A program made the position numbers and the translations under genes. Shown here piece by piece: positions 27,562 through 38,743 of a DNA stretch of 64,000 bases; the first letter of the stretch is position 1; each line of letters opens with the position of its first letter. Source of the stretch: Loktanella sp. Alg231-35 (GTDB lineage: Bacteria; Pseudomonadota; Alphaproteobacteria; Rhodobacterales; Rhodobacteraceae); contig NZ_FREV01000005.1 of NCBI RefSeq assembly GCF_900143545.1, positions 186,001-250,000 on the forward strand, written 5' to 3'. The notes beneath the pieces are model-generated. The model was not told the DNA's origin. It worked only from the letters and a program-made list of their open reading frames with translations, and ran no database searches.

Positions 27562-27589
27562 AGGCGCTGCGATCCGCAGCGGCTTTTTT
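27562..27589 (+). terminator. Terminator after bioY
   Basis: GCTGCG-ATC-CGCAGC stem extended by flanking AGGC/GGCT with one mismatch, followed by six T residues. It ends at the stop codon of the convergent hydrolase gene. Confidence 0.7.
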
Positions 27590-28794
27590 CATGCCAGAAC
27601 GGTTTTCACCGTTGAAGCCCGTTCCAGCGTGCGATGCACCGGGCATTTGTCTGCAATTTCCAACAAACGTGCGCGCTGTTCTTCATCCAGATCACCGCTG
27701 AGGTGGATGATCCGCTCAAAGTGATCGACCTTTTCGCCGGGTTTCTCGGCATCCACAGCGTGTTCCTTAGCGTGCAGAACATCGACGCTGACACCTGTCA
27801 GCGGCCAGCCCTTGCGCCGTGCATACATGCGGATCGTCATCGAGGTGCAAGCCCCCAGACCAGCCGAGACAAAGCCATAAGGGGTCAGCCCCTTGTTGGT
27901 GCCGCCGAATTTGGCTGGCTCATCCGCCAGCACGTGATGCGGGCCTGATTGCACGTCCTGCAGAAAACCATTGGCGTCCGCTTCGGTCACGCGCATCACA
28001 CCTTCGGGGGTTTGTGCGGGTTTCGCAGGTTCTTCCAGTTTCAGGTATCGCTTGGACCATGCCGCGATCACGTCGGCTGCATATTCGGCATCTGCGGGAC
28101 GCGTGATCAGGTGATCGGCATCGTCGAGGGTGACAAAGCTCTTGGGGTGCTTCGCGGCAAGGAAGATATCAGAGGCGTTTTCGACCCCAACAGTCGCATC
28201 GCGCGGGGCGTGCAAGACCAGCAATGCCGTGCCCAGCTTGGCGATGGAGGCTGTCAGCGCGGCCTCGCTCACATCATCGACGAAGCCCTTGCCGATGCGG
28301 AAGGGGCGACCACCCAGCGAAACCTCGGCCACGCCTTTGTCCACGATCTCGGGGATGGCCTGGGCAAAGTTATGGGTCACATGACCGGGATCAAAAGGGG
28401 CACCGATGGTCACAACCGCCTTGATGCTTTCCATCATGGGGGCGGCTTTCAACACAGCCGCACCGCCCAACGAATGCCCGATGATCAGCGACGGTGACAT
28501 GCCGCGCGCATCCAGCGCCTGACAGGCCGCAACCAGATCTTCGACGTTGGAAGTAAAACTGGTGTTCTCAAACTCGCCCTCAGAATGCCCCAAACCTGTG
28601 AAATCAAACCGCAGCACAGCGATACCCATGGACGACAGGCGTGCCGCGATCCGGCGGGCGGCGGTGATATCCTTAGAGCAGGTAAAGCAATGCGCAAAAA
28701 GGGCCGTGCCAAGATGCGGGCCGTTGGGCATATCGAGCCGGGCTGCAAGCGTATCGCCTGCGTGGCCGGTAAAGGAAAGTTTCTCAGTTGGCAT
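27589..28794 (-). CDS. Alpha/beta hydrolase fused to an OsmC domain
   Basis: 401-aa protein with two domains. The N-terminal serine-hydrolase part has FAHCFTCSKD, GHSEGEFE and the nucleophile elbow GHSLGG (Ser108). The C-terminal part (about residues 260-400) is OsmC-like, with GACTSMTIRMYA and DKCPVHRTLE supplying the two peroxidatic cysteines. Such hydrolase-OsmC fusions are known but uncharacterised; the OsmC domain suggests organic-peroxide reduction. Start 28794 carries AAAGG about 9 bases upstream; the longer open frame to 29121 reads into the divergent promoter. Confidence 0.9.
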   Translation of the reverse strand: MPTEKLSFTGHAGDTLAARLDMPNGPHLGTALFAHCFTCSKDITAARRIAARLSSMGIAVLRFDFTGLGHSEGEFENTSFTSNVEDLVAACQALDARGMSPSLIIGHSLGGAAVLKAAPMMESIKAVVTIGAPFDPGHVTHNFAQAIPEIVDKGVAEVSLGGRPFRIGKGFVDDVSEAALTASIAKLGTALLVLHAPRDATVGVENASDIFLAAKHPKSFVTLDDADHLITRPADAEYAADVIAAWSKRYLKLEEPAKPAQTPEGVMRVTEADANGFLQDVQSGPHHVLADEPAKFGGTNKGLTPYGFVSAGLGACTSMTIRMYARRKGWPLTGVSVDVLHAKEHAVDAEKPGEKVDHFERIIHLSGDLDEEQRARLLEIADKCPVHRTLERASTVKTVLA

Positions 28795-28909
28795 CGGATC
28801 GGCCTTTCTGTGACGGTCTGCTGAATTTCTGCACGAGTGATGACGATCAGATAGGGATGCGACAACTTTATTTGATGGCAATCGCGGCAAGGTGAGAGAT
28901 GTTACCAAG

Positions 28910-29773
28910 ATGAAGTTTCTAATGTGGATGATGCGGGCAGGGGTGATCTGTCTGTTACTGGCGGTACTATTTAGCTTTGCAGGCGCGTTGCATCCGGCCT
29001 TTGACAGCCTGTCATTGCTGCGCGTGCCACTTGCCGTCATTTGCCTGCTGTTCTTGGTCTTCCCCTTGGGCGCGCGCCTGCGCCTGATGCTGGCCGCCTG
29101 TGTAATGTTGGGCGCAGGCACGACCGTGCCGATGTTTTTCGGGGCAAAGGCTGCGGACGACCTGCGAATCTATTCCAAGAACATGTGGTTTGCGAACCGC
29201 ACATTGGATGCGCTGGCCGCAGATATCCGCGCCAGCGGTGCAGATGTTGTGGCGCTGCAAGAGGTCTCGCGCGGGAACCGGGCGATGCTGGCGGCGCTGC
29301 GGGATGCCTATCCGTACCAGCATATATGCGATTTTTCCGGCTGGAGCGGGATTGCCGTGCTGTCGCGTGATCCGATCGTGCAGACGCAATGTTCCGACCG
29401 GCGGGCGGTCGCTGCGGCACGAATCGAAAGTACGCAGGGGCCGGTTTGGGTGGCTTCGGTTCACCTGAGCTGGCCATTTCCGTATGGCAATGCGCGCACT
29501 GGTGCCGCCGCTGCAGATATTCTTGCCCGGTTGGACGGGCCGGTTGTGATGGCGGGGGATTTCAACATTTTCCCTTGGGCCAGTAGCGTGCAGGGCATGC
29601 AACGGGCCGCTGCCTTGCAAGTGGCCCAGCCGATCCGCCCCACCTATGATTTGCAGGGCGTACCATTGTTGTTGGACCACGTGCATGCGCCCGGCGGTGG
29701 GCGGGCGACCTATCGCGCGCTGTTGGGCTCTGACCACCTTGGGGTTTTGGCGGATGTATCCTTGACCCGCTAA
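28910..29773 (+). CDS. Membrane-anchored endonuclease/exonuclease/phosphatase family protein
   Basis: About 287 aa. Three N-terminal helices (residues 1-75) precede an EEP domain: RIYSKNMWFAN, ADVVALQEVS with the metal Glu, VWVASVHLSWP, VVMAGDFNIFPWAS with catalytic Asp-Phe-Asn, and GSDHLGVLAD with the terminal Asp-His pair. The family includes phosphodiesterases and nucleases; the substrate is unknown. It is divergent from the hydrolase-OsmC gene and its end meets dddP tail to tail (4-bp overlap). ATG 28910 preferred to GTG 28892 because the first helix begins there. Confidence 0.85.
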   Translation: MKFLMWMMRAGVICLLLAVLFSFAGALHPAFDSLSLLRVPLAVICLLFLVFPLGARLRLMLAACVMLGAGTTVPMFFGAKAADDLRIYSKNMWFANRTLDALAADIRASGADVVALQEVSRGNRAMLAALRDAYPYQHICDFSGWSGIAVLSRDPIVQTQCSDRRAVAAARIESTQGPVWVASVHLSWPFPYGNARTGAAAADILARLDGPVVMAGDFNIFPWASSVQGMQRAAALQVAQPIRPTYDLQGVPLLLDHVHAPGGGRATYRALLGSDHLGVLADVSLTR

Positions 29774-31110
29774 AGGCCCATCAAGGCCGGGTCATGTGGG
29801 TATTTGGTCAGGTTCTCAAAACCGTCTTCGGTGATCAGCACCTGATCTTCCAGCTTGATCGAGAAATCACCCCCCTCGGGACTGATCAATGCCTCGACAC
29901 AAAGGGTCATGCCCGGTTGCAGTTCATAATCAAAAGCACCGGGCACCATCTTGTCGGGGTAAGCCACAAGCGGCCATTCATCGCACAGCCCGACACCATG
30001 CATCAGGCAGCCGTATTTCTGCTTTTGATACTTTTCGGGCAGCACATGGGTGCTGCGAGATAGGTCTTCGATATTCACGCCGGGTCTTAGCATTTGTATA
30101 TTGGTTTCAATATGTTCCACGCCCATCTTCATTGCCTCGATCATATCCGCGCGCGGCTTTTCATCGCCGATCCACCATGTGCGGCTGATATCAACGCAGA
30201 TGCCATAAGCACCCACCAAATCGGTATCAAAGGCTACGATTTCATTGTTTTGCACAATCCGCCCCCCGCATTCCTGAAACCACGGGTTGGTGCGCGGGCC
30301 CGACGACAAAAGGCGGGTTTCAATCCATTCGCCGCCACGGCGGATGTTTTCGGCATGCAGGACGGCCCAGATATCATCTTCTGACATGTTGCCTTGCGGC
30401 ACACCTGTGCGGGCAGCGTCTTCCATCGCATAGCAGGCCGCCTCGCAGGCGTGGCTGGCGCAGCGCATCGCGAGGATTTCGTCAGGGCCCTTGATGCTGC
30501 GCGCCTTCTCGGTCAGCTCTTCGCCGGGGTGAACGGTAAAGCCCACAGCCTCTAGCGCCCGCAGCCCGTGCAACATCGGCTTATCGACGCCAAGGGCCAT
30601 ATTACCGCCGCCATGTTCGCGGATCAGATCACGCACCTCATTGGCGAAGTTGTCGGCCGCTGGTTCCAGCTTGTCGCCGCGGTCAAAATAGAACAGATCA
30701 GCCCCGGTGCGCTGTTCATTCACAAGCGGATTAAAGGTGCTGAGGAACATCCCGTTCTTATAGTCCCACATCACCATATAGCCGTCGGCACAGACCATGC
30801 AGGCGCGGAACGGGTTGTGGCTGTTCCAGAGCTGCATATTAGTGCTGTCGGTGGCGTAACGGATGTTGAGCGGGTCAAACATCAGGATGCCGCCATAGTC
30901 GCGGGCATTGACCGCGCCGGTCAACCGCTTGTGCCGCCATGCGCGCATCGCTGACAGATTTGGCAGTTGCAGGCCCGCCGCTGCCCATTCGTTGAAAGCC
31001 AGCTGCGTTGGTCCGATCTCCATCCGGTCCTGATCATTCGGAGAGCCATCGGCCAGCGTCGCGCCACGTGTGGGGTCAATTTTGCGGGTGTCGCGATAAT
31101 GAGAATTCAT
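29770..31110 (-). CDS. dddP: DMSP lyase DddP
   Basis: Cleaves the algal osmolyte dimethylsulfoniopropionate to acrylate and dimethyl sulfide. The 446-aa M24-peptidase-fold protein starts MNSHYRDTRKIDPTRGATLA. The metal ligands of characterised DddP enzymes are at identical positions: Asp295, Asp297, Asp307, His371, Glu406 and Glu421, and so is catalytic Asp377 (HGVGLCDEWP). This separates it from creatinase or Xaa-Pro peptidase relatives. ATG 31110 has AAGGA at good spacing; a longer frame to 31158 is not conserved. A perfect dyad sits 9-29 bases before the start. No other ddd or acu genes are nearby. Confidence 0.96.
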   Translation of the reverse strand: MNSHYRDTRKIDPTRGATLADGSPNDQDRMEIGPTQLAFNEWAAAGLQLPNLSAMRAWRHKRLTGAVNARDYGGILMFDPLNIRYATDSTNMQLWNSHNPFRACMVCADGYMVMWDYKNGMFLSTFNPLVNEQRTGADLFYFDRGDKLEPAADNFANEVRDLIREHGGGNMALGVDKPMLHGLRALEAVGFTVHPGEELTEKARSIKGPDEILAMRCASHACEAACYAMEDAARTGVPQGNMSEDDIWAVLHAENIRRGGEWIETRLLSSGPRTNPWFQECGGRIVQNNEIVAFDTDLVGAYGICVDISRTWWIGDEKPRADMIEAMKMGVEHIETNIQMLRPGVNIEDLSRSTHVLPEKYQKQKYGCLMHGVGLCDEWPLVAYPDKMVPGAFDYELQPGMTLCVEALISPEGGDFSIKLEDQVLITEDGFENLTKYPHDPALMGL

Positions 31111-31119
31111 CGTGCTATC

Positions 31120-31139
31120 CTTGGCATGTTTAAGCCAAG
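31120..31139 (-). promoter_or_regulatory. Perfect dyad just upstream of dddP, touching the ribosome site
   Basis: CTTGGC-N8-GCCAAG, exact inverted repeat. On the dddP strand the second arm leads straight into AAGGAT, so the element could be an operator or an RNA hairpin that partly covers the ribosome-binding site. Confidence 0.4.
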
Positions 31140-31225
31140 TATGCGCCGATTGACCCATGCCTCATGTCCGTTTTCGACATTTTCAGGTCAGCGCGGGGCA
31201 AATTTTGCTGTTGCTTCAGCGAGGC

Positions 31226-31594
31226 CTACAGCAGGAAAGCGATGATAAAGACCAGTGCTATGAACGCAAAATAGATGTATTTGAGCGTTTTCACGACGGC
31301 AAAAAACACATTGAACACGCCGCCAATCCCGCGCATTGCCGTCTTCGCCGCCACAGCGGGCGCAGCGGATTTTTGGGGGCGGGGCGGCCGCGGTTGCGGT
31401 GTTTCTGAACGGTATTTGGCGCCCCATGGTGACTGGGACGTCCGTTGTGTCGGTTGCTGTTGCCGGGGCGGGTGCGTGACAGGCACTGCCTTGTGGCGCG
31501 CTTTAAGCGGCTGGTTCTGCATTCGTTTGGCCGATCCGCGGTACGCCGTTGAGGGGCCATTGTAGCGCACGTCGATAGGGTGGTATTTGCTCAT
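31226..31594 (-). CDS. Small protein with C-terminal membrane anchor, unknown function
   Basis: 122 aa: MSKYHPIDVRYNGPSTAYRG, a Pro/Gln-rich polar region (residues about 30-80), then AMRGIGGVFNVFFAVVKTL and a final helix YIYFAFIALVFIIAFLL. The opening MSKYxPIDVR recurs in small roseobacter proteins, which supports a real gene, but I know no function. ATG at 31594; the open frame continues upstream to 31651 without conserved sequence. It precedes dddP on the same strand with a 115-base gap. Confidence 0.65.
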   Translation of the reverse strand: MSKYHPIDVRYNGPSTAYRGSAKRMQNQPLKARHKAVPVTHPPRQQQPTQRTSQSPWGAKYRSETPQPRPPRPQKSAAPAVAAKTAMRGIGGVFNVFFAVVKTLKYIYFAFIALVFIIAFLL

Positions 31595-31698
31595 CTCGAA
31601 ATCTTTGACCGATGGAAAATTCAGCTCTTTGTTGCCAGCACGATGCGGCAATTCTGAGGCGCGGACAACATCATTTCTGGTCGTTGCTGAACTGCGTT

Positions 31699-33546
31699 CT
31701 AGTCCAACCCCGGTGCAAGCACTCCTTCGGCCACAAGCGCCGTGTATTTTTCCTGATCAAACCACCAAAAATCCACGCCACGAAAAAAATCATAAGGCGC
31801 GGGTTTTTCGGGCATGCCGTAGATATCCCAGACAGCAACGCGGTGCGCCCCAAGGTTCCAACCACCGATCCAGATGTGCTTGCTGCGCAGCACACGGTCT
31901 AGCGCGCGGATGGCTGTTGTCAGCTCGTCCCGGCTTTGGGCGACAGCGGCCCGCGCGATGAGGGCATCAACAACCGGATCAGCGATGCCAGTGAGGTTGT
32001 TGCTGCCTTCGGTCGCGGCAGCGTTAGAGCCGTAAAACGCCCGCAACTCCGCCCCTGGCGTTGTTTGCACCTGCCATGCGGTTGCCGACAGATCAAAATC
32101 AAAGGCGCGGCGGCGCTGGGTCCATGAGCTGGGGTCGAGCACATCGAAATTGGCGTCGATCCCAAGGGATTTGAGATTTTCCACAAAGGGCACCATCACC
32201 CGTTCCAGGCTACGGCTGCTGTCGGGCATATCAAGCGTCAGCACCGTGCCTTCGGCGTTGCGGCGCAGGCCATCGTCGCCGACTGTCCAGCCAGCTTGTT
32301 CCAGCAGGGCAGAGGCATCGCGCAGTGCCGCGCGGTCACGCGGCGATGTGGCGCCGGGGCGCGGGACAGGCGCGGGTTGGGTGAAAACCTCTGGTGGTAA
32401 CTGATCGCGGTATGCGTCCAGCAGCGCAAGTTCGGCGCCGTCGGGCAGGCCGGACGCTTGCATGTCGGTATTTTCAAAGAAGCTGTCGGTACGTGTGTAG
32501 GTGCCGTAAAAGATCGTTTCATTCGTCCAGGCAAAGTTGAAGGCCAAGGCTATGGCCTGCCGCACGCGGATATCCTGCAACGCCGGGCGGCGCATGTTGA
32601 ACCAGATGCCTTGCGCATTGGCGGGGCGGGCATCGGGGATCAGCATTTGCTTAACCCAGCCGTTTTGTGCCGCCGGGAAGTCATAGCCTGTCGCCCAAGA
32701 CGACGACCGATATTCAACCCGCATCTGGTATGCTCCGGCGGCAAACGCCTCTAACCCTACGGTGTCGTCGACGAAGTATTCGTAGGTGAAGCAGCCAAAG
32801 TTATTGCGGCCCACGTTCACCGGCAGATCCGCAGCCCAGTAATCCTCGGTTTTGCAGAATTCCAGTGTCCGGGGCGGATCTGCGAACGTGAGTTCGTAGG
32901 CGCCCGAACCCAACGGATTTGTCATCCAGCTTTCGCCAAAGGCAACTGTGTCATAGAAATGTGCAGGCAAGACCGGCAGTTCGGCAATGTCCCCCAACAG
33001 GCCGCTGCCCGCGCCCGGTGCCAGTTCAAACCGCACCCGGTGATCGGTTTCAGCCACGACATCAGTGACGTCGGACAGTAGGTTGCCGTAATAGGGGTGC
33101 CCTTCGGTTTTTAACGCATTGATCGTGAAAATCACGTCGTTGGCGGTGACGGGCGTTCCATCATGAAACCGTGCCTCTGGCCGCATATCAAAGATCACAT
33201 AGGACAGATCATCGGGGTAGGTGATGGTTTCCGCCAACAGACCATAAAGCGCATCAGGTTCATCATGCGCGCGCACCATGAGGCTGTCGTAGATATGCAC
33301 GGCCACCTCTGGCGCGCCGTCACCCTTGATGACAAAGGCGTTGAGGCTGTCAAACGTTGGGGTGCCGTAAAGCTGGCGCTGGGTGAGGGTGCCACCTTGG
33401 GGCGCGTCGGGGTTCGCATAATCGAAATGCGTAAAATCGGGGCCGTATTTGAGATCACCAAAGGTGGCGTAGCCATGGCTGGTGGTTTGGGCCAGCGCGG
33501 GTGAGGCCAGCGCGATCATCGTGATTGCTATGATGCGATTGAGCAT
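31699..33546 (-). CDS. Extracellular solute-binding protein, family 5 (YejA type)
   Basis: Periplasmic ABC-transporter binding protein (615 aa) for oligopeptides or related compounds. Signal peptide MLNRIIAITMIALASPALA, then HGYATFGDLKYGPDFTHFDY and the block NFAWTNETIFYGTYTRTDSF, both typical of YejA-like proteins used with microcin-C-type peptide importers. No permease or ATPase genes flank it, so it must work with subunits encoded elsewhere or be an orphan. It ends upstream of the small anchored protein and dddP; whether it helps take up DMSP-linked nutrients is unknown. Confidence 0.9.
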   Translation of the reverse strand: MLNRIIAITMIALASPALAQTTSHGYATFGDLKYGPDFTHFDYANPDAPQGGTLTQRQLYGTPTFDSLNAFVIKGDGAPEVAVHIYDSLMVRAHDEPDALYGLLAETITYPDDLSYVIFDMRPEARFHDGTPVTANDVIFTINALKTEGHPYYGNLLSDVTDVVAETDHRVRFELAPGAGSGLLGDIAELPVLPAHFYDTVAFGESWMTNPLGSGAYELTFADPPRTLEFCKTEDYWAADLPVNVGRNNFGCFTYEYFVDDTVGLEAFAAGAYQMRVEYRSSSWATGYDFPAAQNGWVKQMLIPDARPANAQGIWFNMRRPALQDIRVRQAIALAFNFAWTNETIFYGTYTRTDSFFENTDMQASGLPDGAELALLDAYRDQLPPEVFTQPAPVPRPGATSPRDRAALRDASALLEQAGWTVGDDGLRRNAEGTVLTLDMPDSSRSLERVMVPFVENLKSLGIDANFDVLDPSSWTQRRRAFDFDLSATAWQVQTTPGAELRAFYGSNAAATEGSNNLTGIADPVVDALIARAAVAQSRDELTTAIRALDRVLRSKHIWIGGWNLGAHRVAVWDIYGMPEKPAPYDFFRGVDFWWFDQEKYTALVAEGVLAPGLD

Positions 33547-33712
33547 TTGCGGTCTCCGTTGGGGTCACAAATGAGGGTGGTACAATACGCGATCATGTCA
33601 AGGGAGGGGTGAGTGGTGTCTGTTGCATTGGCGATGTCTAGGTGGAGGACAAAGTTGCCCACTGTGGTTCTCAAGGGGATGTCTGGATTCGCGTTTGTCC
33701 AGGCGAATTCCG

Positions 33713-34765
33713 TTAAGCTAAATCAAGCACGATTTTTCCAATATATCCCTTTTCGCCAAAGGCGTGTTGCGCCGCCGCGATTTCGCGCAATGGATATACC
33801 TCGGCTACCAAAGGTCTAATTTCTTTGCTTTCGATCCGCCTTATGAGATTGCTAAAAACTTGCGGCTCTAAGACGGTACAGCCAAAGAAGCTAAGATCTT
33901 TGAGATAAAGTGTACGGACATCAAGTTCCACAAGCGCTCCGCCAATTGCACCAGCAACGGCATAGCGCCCACCAGATCGCAACACATCAAGTAACGACGG
34001 CCATTGTGGACCAGCCACCAGATCAATAACGACGTCAACGTTATTTGCCCCAAGCACGGCAACAAGATCATCACCGCGATCAAGTGTCTTTATCGCACCG
34101 AGTTCTAAGAGCGTTTCGGCCTTCGTAGCGCTTGTAACTGCAATAACTTTAGCCCCACGTGCTTGCGCCAATTGAACTGAGGCCGAACCGACGCCGCCAG
34201 ATGCGCCGGTAATCAGCACAGTGTCATCAGGGCCCACATTCGCGCGTGTCAGCATGTTTTCAGCAGTTGAATATGAGCAAGGAAATGAAGCCAACTCAAT
34301 GTCCGTCAAATCGCAATCAATTGCGTATGCATGACGTGCGGCAACCTTTGTGTATTGCGCGAAACCGCCATCACATTCGGATCCAAAAAACCACGGCAAC
34401 TCAAGTGCGGTCCCGTTGGATTCAAGAATACATGGTTCTATCAGGATGCGTTCGCCAATCCGAGCCGTGTCTATCGCGGCACCAACTGCAACAATCTCGC
34501 CGCAAACATCGATACCTTGAATTCGTGGAAATGTGATTGGTCTGCCGGACCAAGACGCGTCGTCTGCCTGCGCTCCACCTTTCGAATACCAAGCGGTTCG
34601 CGTGTTGATATCCGTGTTATTTACGCCTGCCGCCCCAACCCGAACGATAACCTCTTTCTCTCCCGGCGCGGGAACGGGCAGGTCATCACGCCATTCAAGC
34701 ATCTCAGGCCCACCATGCCCATTCAGAACAACGCCGTACATTTTTTCTGGGATCGACAATTTCAT
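33713..34765 (-). CDS. Zinc-type alcohol dehydrogenase-like/quinone oxidoreductase family protein
   Basis: About 350-aa MDR-superfamily reductase: GroES-like N-terminal domain (PGEKEVIVRVGAAGVNNTDI), nucleotide-binding LITGASGGVGSASVQLAQAR, and the C-terminal EKGYIGKIVLDL. Substrate unknown; catalytic zinc ligands are not evident. The start is uncertain: ATG 34765 has GGAG immediately before it, and another ATG lies at 34741. Codon choice and base composition are AT-richer than the neighbours (about 50% G+C in one hand-counted line), suggesting acquisition by transfer. Located between glnA and the YejA-type gene. Confidence 0.8.
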   Translation of the reverse strand: MKLSIPEKMYGVVLNGHGGPEMLEWRDDLPVPAPGEKEVIVRVGAAGVNNTDINTRTAWYSKGGAQADDASWSGRPITFPRIQGIDVCGEIVAVGAAIDTARIGERILIEPCILESNGTALELPWFFGSECDGGFAQYTKVAARHAYAIDCDLTDIELASFPCSYSTAENMLTRANVGPDDTVLITGASGGVGSASVQLAQARGAKVIAVTSATKAETLLELGAIKTLDRGDDLVAVLGANNVDVVIDLVAGPQWPSLLDVLRSGGRYAVAGAIGGALVELDVRTLYLKDLSFFGCTVLEPQVFSNLIRRIESKEIRPLVAEVYPLREIAAAQHAFGEKGYIGKIVLDLA

Positions 34766-34842
34766 CTCCACAACCCGACACTGCCGACATTCGCCGCAAT
34801 TGCAAAAAAGAGCAATATGGCCTCGCACCGGACCCTGCAAAT

Positions 34843-34880
34843 CAAAAAGCCCCGCCAGATTGCTCTGACGGGGCTTTCTT
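34843..34880 (-). terminator. Terminator of glnA
   Basis: Stem AAAGCCCCG-CAG/CTG-CGGGGCTTT with one internal mismatch and a 6-base loop; on the minus strand it is followed by a run of T. It lies 14 bases after the glnA stop and just inside the upstream region of the oxidoreductase gene. Confidence 0.8.
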
Positions 34881-34893
34881 TAACTTCAGGAGA

Positions 34894-36300
34894 TTAGCAG
34901 CTGTAGTACAGCTTGTATTCCATTGGGTGCGGTGTGTGCTCGTAGGCGTAAACCTCTTCCCACTTCAGCTCCATGTAGCCTTCCAGCTGGTCTTTGGTGA
35001 AGACGTCGCCGGCCAGCAAGAACTCGTGATCCGCTTCCAACGCTTCCAGCGCTTCACGCAGGGAGCCACAGACAGTTGGGATCGCGGCCAGCTCTTCTGG
35101 TGGCAGATCGTAAAGGTCTTTGTCGGACGATGGGCCGGGATCGATCTTGTTCTTGATGCCGTCAAGGCCAGCCATCAGCAGGGCTGCAAAGCACAGGTAG
35201 GGGTTGGCTGCGGGATCGGGGAAGCGGGCCTCGACGCGTTTCGCCTTGGGGCTTTCGGCCCATGGGATGCGCACACAACCCGACCGGTTGCGGGCAGAGT
35301 ATGCGCGCAGAACGGGCGCTTCAAAGCCGGGGATCAGGCGTTTGTAGCTGTTTGTGGATGGGTTGGTGATCGCGTTCAGCGCTTTTGCGTGCTTGAGGAT
35401 ACCACCGATGAAGTACAGCGCTTCCTGTGACAGGTCAGCGTATTTGTCGCCAGCAAAAAGTGGCTTGCCGTCTTTCCAGATCGACATGTTCACGTGCATG
35501 CCTGTGCCGTTATCGCCAGCGATCGGCTTGGGCATGAATGTCGCGGATTTGCCATAGGCTTGGGCGACGTTGTGGACGACGTATTTGTATTTTTGCTGCT
35601 CATCGGCCTGATGGGTCAACGTGCCAAAGATCAGGCCCAACTCGTGCTGGCAGGACGCCACTTCGTGGTGGTGCTTGTCGACCTTCATGCCCATGCGCTT
35701 CATCGTGGACAGCATCTCAGAGCGCATTTCCTGCGCGTCGTCGATTGGGTTCACTGGGAAATAGCCGCCCTTGATGCCGGGACGGTGGCCGGTGTTGCCC
35801 ATCTCGTATTCGGTGTCGGTGTTCCATGCGCCGTCGATGGCATCGACCTCGAACGCGACTTTGTTCATCGACACGCTAAAGCGCACATCATCAAAAACAA
35901 AGAATTCAGCTTCAGGGCCGAAATAGGCTGTGTCACCGATGCCGGAAGATTTGAGGTATTCCTCTGCCTTCACGGCTGTTCCGCGTGGGTCGCGGCTGTA
36001 GGGTTCCATCGTGTCAGGCTCAACGATGTTACAGTTAATGCAGATCGTTTTCTCGGCATAGAACGGATCAACATAGGCGCTTTCGGCCTGTGGCATCAGT
36101 TTCATGTCGGACTGGTCAATGGATTTCCAACCGGCGATGGAGGAGCCATCAAACATGAAGCCTTCTTCAAGAAAGTCCTCATCAACCAGATCAGCCACAA
36201 CTGTGACGTGCTGCAGTTTGCCGCGTGGATCAGTGAAACGGATGTCGACATAGTCGGCTTCCTCATCCTTGATCAGTTTCAGAACAGCTTTGTTGTCCAT
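34894..36300 (-). CDS. glnA: Glutamine synthetase type I
   Basis: Assimilates ammonium into glutamine; dodecameric enzyme, 468 aa. Family blocks include [46 protein letters not shown] and [19 protein letters not shown]. The adenylylation tyrosine is in [11 protein letters not shown] at residue 397, exactly the canonical position, so it is of the regulated GSI-beta type. It follows glnB by 35 bases on the same strand, the usual glnBA operon of alphaproteobacteria. Confidence 0.98.
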   Translation of the reverse strand: MDNKAVLKLIKDEEADYVDIRFTDPRGKLQHVTVVADLVDEDFLEEGFMFDGSSIAGWKSIDQSDMKLMPQAESAYVDPFYAEKTICINCNIVEPDTMEPYSRDPRGTAVKAEEYLKSSGIGDTAYFGPEAEFFVFDDVRFSVSMNKVAFEVDAIDGAWNTDTEYEMGNTGHRPGIKGGYFPVNPIDDAQEMRSEMLSTMKRMGMKVDKHHHEVASCQHELGLIFGTLTHQADEQQKYKYVVHNVAQAYGKSATFMPKPIAGDNGTGMHVNMSIWKDGKPLFAGDKYADLSQEALYFIGGILKHAKALNAITNPSTNSYKRLIPGFEAPVLRAYSARNRSGCVRIPWAESPKAKRVEARFPDPAANPYLCFAALLMAGLDGIKNKIDPGPSSDKDLYDLPPEELAAIPTVCGSLREALEALEADHEFLLAGDVFTKDQLEGYMELKWEEVYAYEHTPHPMEYKLYYSC

Positions 36301-36335
36301 CTATGATGTCCTTTTTTTCTTAACGTAGATTTGAA

Positions 36336-38548
<2,213 letters not shown>

Positions 38549-38601
38549 GTGATTTTTCCTCTCGCATCCCTTGCATTCCTTTGCTAGACAGCGCGCAACC
38601 G

Positions 38602-38628
38602 GGGGCAGGCCCAAAACCTGCCCCTTTT
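38602..38628 (+). terminator. Terminator after nnr
   Basis: Perfect 8-bp stem GGGGCAGG/CCTGCCCC, loop CCCAAAA, then TTTT. It lies 53 bases after the nnr stop and 7 bases before tRNA-Leu. Confidence 0.8.
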
Positions 38629-38634
38629 GATCAT

Positions 38635-38719
38635 GCGGGTGTGGCGGAATTGGTAGACGCACCAGATTTAGGTTCTGGCGCCGCAAGGCGTGGGGGTTCA
38701 AGTCCCTTCACCCGCACCA
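38635..38719 (+). tRNA. tRNA-Leu, anticodon TAG
   Basis: Acceptor stem GCGGGTG/CACCCGC, D arm with GGAATTGGTAGAC, anticodon stem-loop CCAGA-TTTAGGT-TCTGG giving anticodon TAG, a long variable arm (GCGCCGCAAGGCGT region) as in leucine tRNAs, T loop GGTTCAAGTCC, discriminator A and an encoded CCA. The trigger factor gene begins 25 bases downstream. Confidence 0.95.
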
Positions 38720-38743
38720 AAGTTTGTAGATGAAGGACAGCAC

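Noticed and set aside
29770..31110. Creatinase or Xaa-Pro aminopeptidase annotation
   Set aside because: The fold is shared, but all DddP metal ligands and Asp377 are at the exact DddP positions and the N-terminus matches DddP.
38690..38743. Upstream GTG start for trigger factor
   Set aside because: It lies within the tRNA-Leu sequence and adds residues unrelated to the family.
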